Source: Sapria himalayana
Lineage: Eukaryota; Streptophyta; Magnoliopsida; Malpighiales; Rafflesiaceae
Assembly: GCA_029783825.1 (NCBI GenBank)
Contig: JAREIK010001479.1
Location: 216,102 to 280,101, forward strand
Direction of reading: 5' to 3'
Length of the DNA: 64,000 bases
Shown: one piece after another, positions 62,801 through 64,000 of the stretch
Position numbering within the stretch: the stretch's first letter is position 1
Layout: every line of letters begins with the position of its first letter
Notes under the pieces: generated by a model
Seen by the model: only the letters and a program-made list of their open reading frames with translations
The model's database searches: none
What the model was told of the DNA's origin: nothing
Made by a program: the position numbers and the translations under genes

Positions 62801-63190
62801 AAGATAGCTTCAAACGTATACATGATAATAACAATCTATATTTATACTATCATACAACTATAGATTGAAGATGCATAATATTTTAAATTATTTTTTTCAG
62901 ACGATATAATATTTTGTTTATTTTTTAATTTCTATCAATTATGCATCATGATATATTATGTATTATATCGATATTATATTTATAGAATATTGAGATCACC
63001 ACTAAAGATACATTCAAAAGTATATAAGACAATGACAATTTATATCTACACTACCATACTACAACTATAGATTGATGATGCATGTTATTTTAAATTATTT
63101 TTTTTCAAACAATATAATATTTGTTTGTTTTTGTATTTCTACGGATTATGCATCATGTTATATTATGTATCATATCGCTATTATGTTTAT
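59820..63190 (+). repeat. Tandem copies of hAT transposase C-terminus
   Basis: The landmark cactcc(t/c/g)accaNttNcatt recurs at 59877, 61064 and 62049. Copy 1 is short (about 460 bp once the nested MITE is removed), copies 2 and 3 are about 985 bp, and a fourth partial copy covers only the tail (about 62985-63190). Copies 1 and 2 still show open stretches such as MHDINSMFNKYKEYYIFNDM and TKYLKYLSSILTLYYLDIYM (59865-60095) and their counterpart at 61017-61244. All are broken by stops. Confidence 0.8.
60098..60813. mobile_element. MITE with CTATGTTGCA termini, 716 bp
   Basis: The ends are CTATGTTGCACGGATAC (60098) and GTCCATGCAACATAG (to 60813). Flanking 8-mers tccacttg (60090-60097) and tctacttg (60814-60821) match at 7 of 8, so it is hAT-like in target size but of a different family from the TAGAGGTG group. 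The host sequence is continuous across it when compared with the second tandem copy near 61270. It has GC-rich ends with repeated CGTGTCCG words, and contains acagacgcgtcgtttacc twice in a row and a 23-bp palindrome at 60158-60180. The 152-codon frame 59865-60323 runs from hAT relic into this MITE and is not a gene. Confidence 0.88.
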
Positions 63191-63902
63191 TGATTATTGT
63201 TTTCATTTAAGTAACTGTAATTTTCATTTAGAATTTAATCCAAATTTAAACAATTTTTTTAATTATTAATGTCATTTTAATTCATTTAATTTTATAATAC
63301 AATATATATATGTAATACACATTAGAGTATTATACATACACTTTTATCTTTTTAAATATAATATTTTGATATGTAAATATAATATTTTAATTTTTACATA
63401 ATATAAAATTATAATTTCAAAATATTTTAGCTATTCACATTCAATTCTAACTACCCGCTGTCATGCCCATTACAAGGCAGAACAATCTGTTTATCTGAGT
63501 GGTGTGTGTGTGTGTGTGTGATCCATGTAGAATTGGTGATCATAATAAACTTTCCAAGTGCAATGAGCATGCACCATACCATGGACAGTCCAGTATCACT
63601 TACATGTAATCCAACAATTCTAGCAATCTGTTTATTTGGGTGGCAGGCCAATGAGGCAGTTGACGAATCAACTTGTTTTGTTCAGTCCGTAGTTGTTCAC
63701 CATTCATAATTGATGTTTGCCATGCATACATTAGCAAGGCACAGAATAGAAGTTTGCCATTCATACATCTAGTTTCCAGTGAGCATTATTTGAGATGCCC
63801 ACAAGTTCTTCACATTATTTAACAGGTTTTAAATAGTTAAGTAGTCAAACAAATAAATGGCCATCCAAAACTAAAAGAAATGTAGGGACAACTATTTAAT
63901 AC
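63191..63902 (-). other. Unique intron sequence next to QUA2-like exon
   Basis: Non-repetitive sequence with a (GT)n run at 63503-63520, leading to the splice donor at 63902. Nothing else was recognised. Frames 63451-63651 and 63506-63709 are chance frames across the GT run. Confidence 0.55.
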
Positions 63903-64000
63903 CTCAGGGCGGAGTAGACGATCAATCTCTGTAAACACATCCAGAATGTTGCATCTGCACTTTCGAGTGGTTTGTAGGGACAATAGTCCTTCAGCATGCA
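63903..64000 (-). CDS. QUA2-like: QUA2-type methyltransferase-like protein, penultimate exon (partial)
   Basis: An open minus-strand segment of 32 codons from the window edge to a GTATTA donor at 63902. The protein reads HAEGLLSLQTTRKCRCNILD and continues VFTEIDRLLRPE. YDLxHAxGLLS and the FxEIDRxLRPEG motif are diagnostic of plant PMT/QUA2 family methyltransferases; the RPE here is completed by G at the start of the exon at 38331. The 5' part of the gene (transmembrane anchor, main SAM-binding domain) lies to the right of this window. Confidence 0.88.

Larger units (their letters stand above)
57698..63190 (+). mobile_element. hAT relic with expanded 3' part, right end lost
   Basis: The left end TAGAGATATCAAGT at 57698 is followed by the usual GC-rich subterminal sequence to about 57960. 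The plus-strand transposase relic has a zinc-finger remnant near 58885-58960 (YLKKHIDQYTKTYDI), a catalytic start near 59233-59320, and then several tandem copies of the C-terminal part. No right terminal repeat or GC-rich right end was found before unique intron sequence resumes near 63200. A different MITE is inserted at 60098-60813. Confidence 0.65.
38332..63902 (-). other. Giant intron (about 25.6 kb) of the QUA2-like gene
   Basis: The donor is CCTGAG|GTATTA at 63903/63902 and the acceptor is gctgtgtag|GGG at 38332/38331; the exons on both sides stay in phase 0. The intron holds the copia LTR array and copia relics (38719-44264), hAT 44265-47992, hAT relic 48667-56946 with a nested copia, copia RT fragments, and hAT relic 57698-63190 with a nested MITE. 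All its large elements appear decayed, which fits neutral accumulation in a tolerated intron. Confidence 0.85.

Noticed and set aside
1..64000. tRNA, rRNA or organelle DNA insertions
   Set aside because: I looked for conserved tRNA loop motifs and rRNA or plastid-like stretches by eye and saw none I could support; a tRNAscan and organelle BLAST would be needed to exclude them.

Overview
This window is nuclear DNA of a flowering plant. It has spliced plant genes with very long introns, no operons, and an AT-rich background filled with plant-type hAT, copia, gypsy and L1 elements. The long introns and low GC would suit a palm, an orchid or another lineage with bloated introns, but the sequence alone does not fix the family. 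Only two host genes can be supported, both on the minus strand. (1) The 5' end of an RPN5-like (26S proteasome lid subunit) gene at 16926-17226. (2) The last two coding exons of a QUA2/PMT-type Golgi methyltransferase at 63903-64000 and 38182-38331, separated by an intron of about 25.6 kb.

Layout: 1-2222 holds a 31-bp minisatellite and a 299-bp tandem array that repeatedly includes the left end of a hAT element. 2164-10921 is an old hAT relic with two younger hATs nested in it (4504-5093 and 5133-8527); target-site duplications are readable for all three. 10922-16900 holds a copia fragment and two short hAT elements. 16926-17226 is the RPN5 start, with a hAT (17498-20277) about 270 bp upstream of its ATG. 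20480-36000 holds two related copia relics, an L1 relic, a gypsy gag relic, several tandem repeats and three short hATs. 38332-63902 is the methyltransferase intron. It contains a three-fold copia LTR array, three large hAT relics, small MITEs, and a copia element with LTRs of only 70-74 bp and an antisense enolase-like segment in its leader.

Most of the window belongs to one group of hAT elements. They share TAGAGGTGTCAA-like ends, 8-bp target duplications and GC-rich CpG-dense subterminal regions that stand out from the AT-rich surroundings. None of the transposase or gag-pol copies is intact. The best hAT copy (5133-8527) keeps one reading frame with five premature stops. The points most worth checking are the 25.6-kb intron, the enolase segment in the short-LTR copia, the paired hairpins conserved upstream of two hAT transposases, and the repeated tandem expansion of hAT C-terminal segments.
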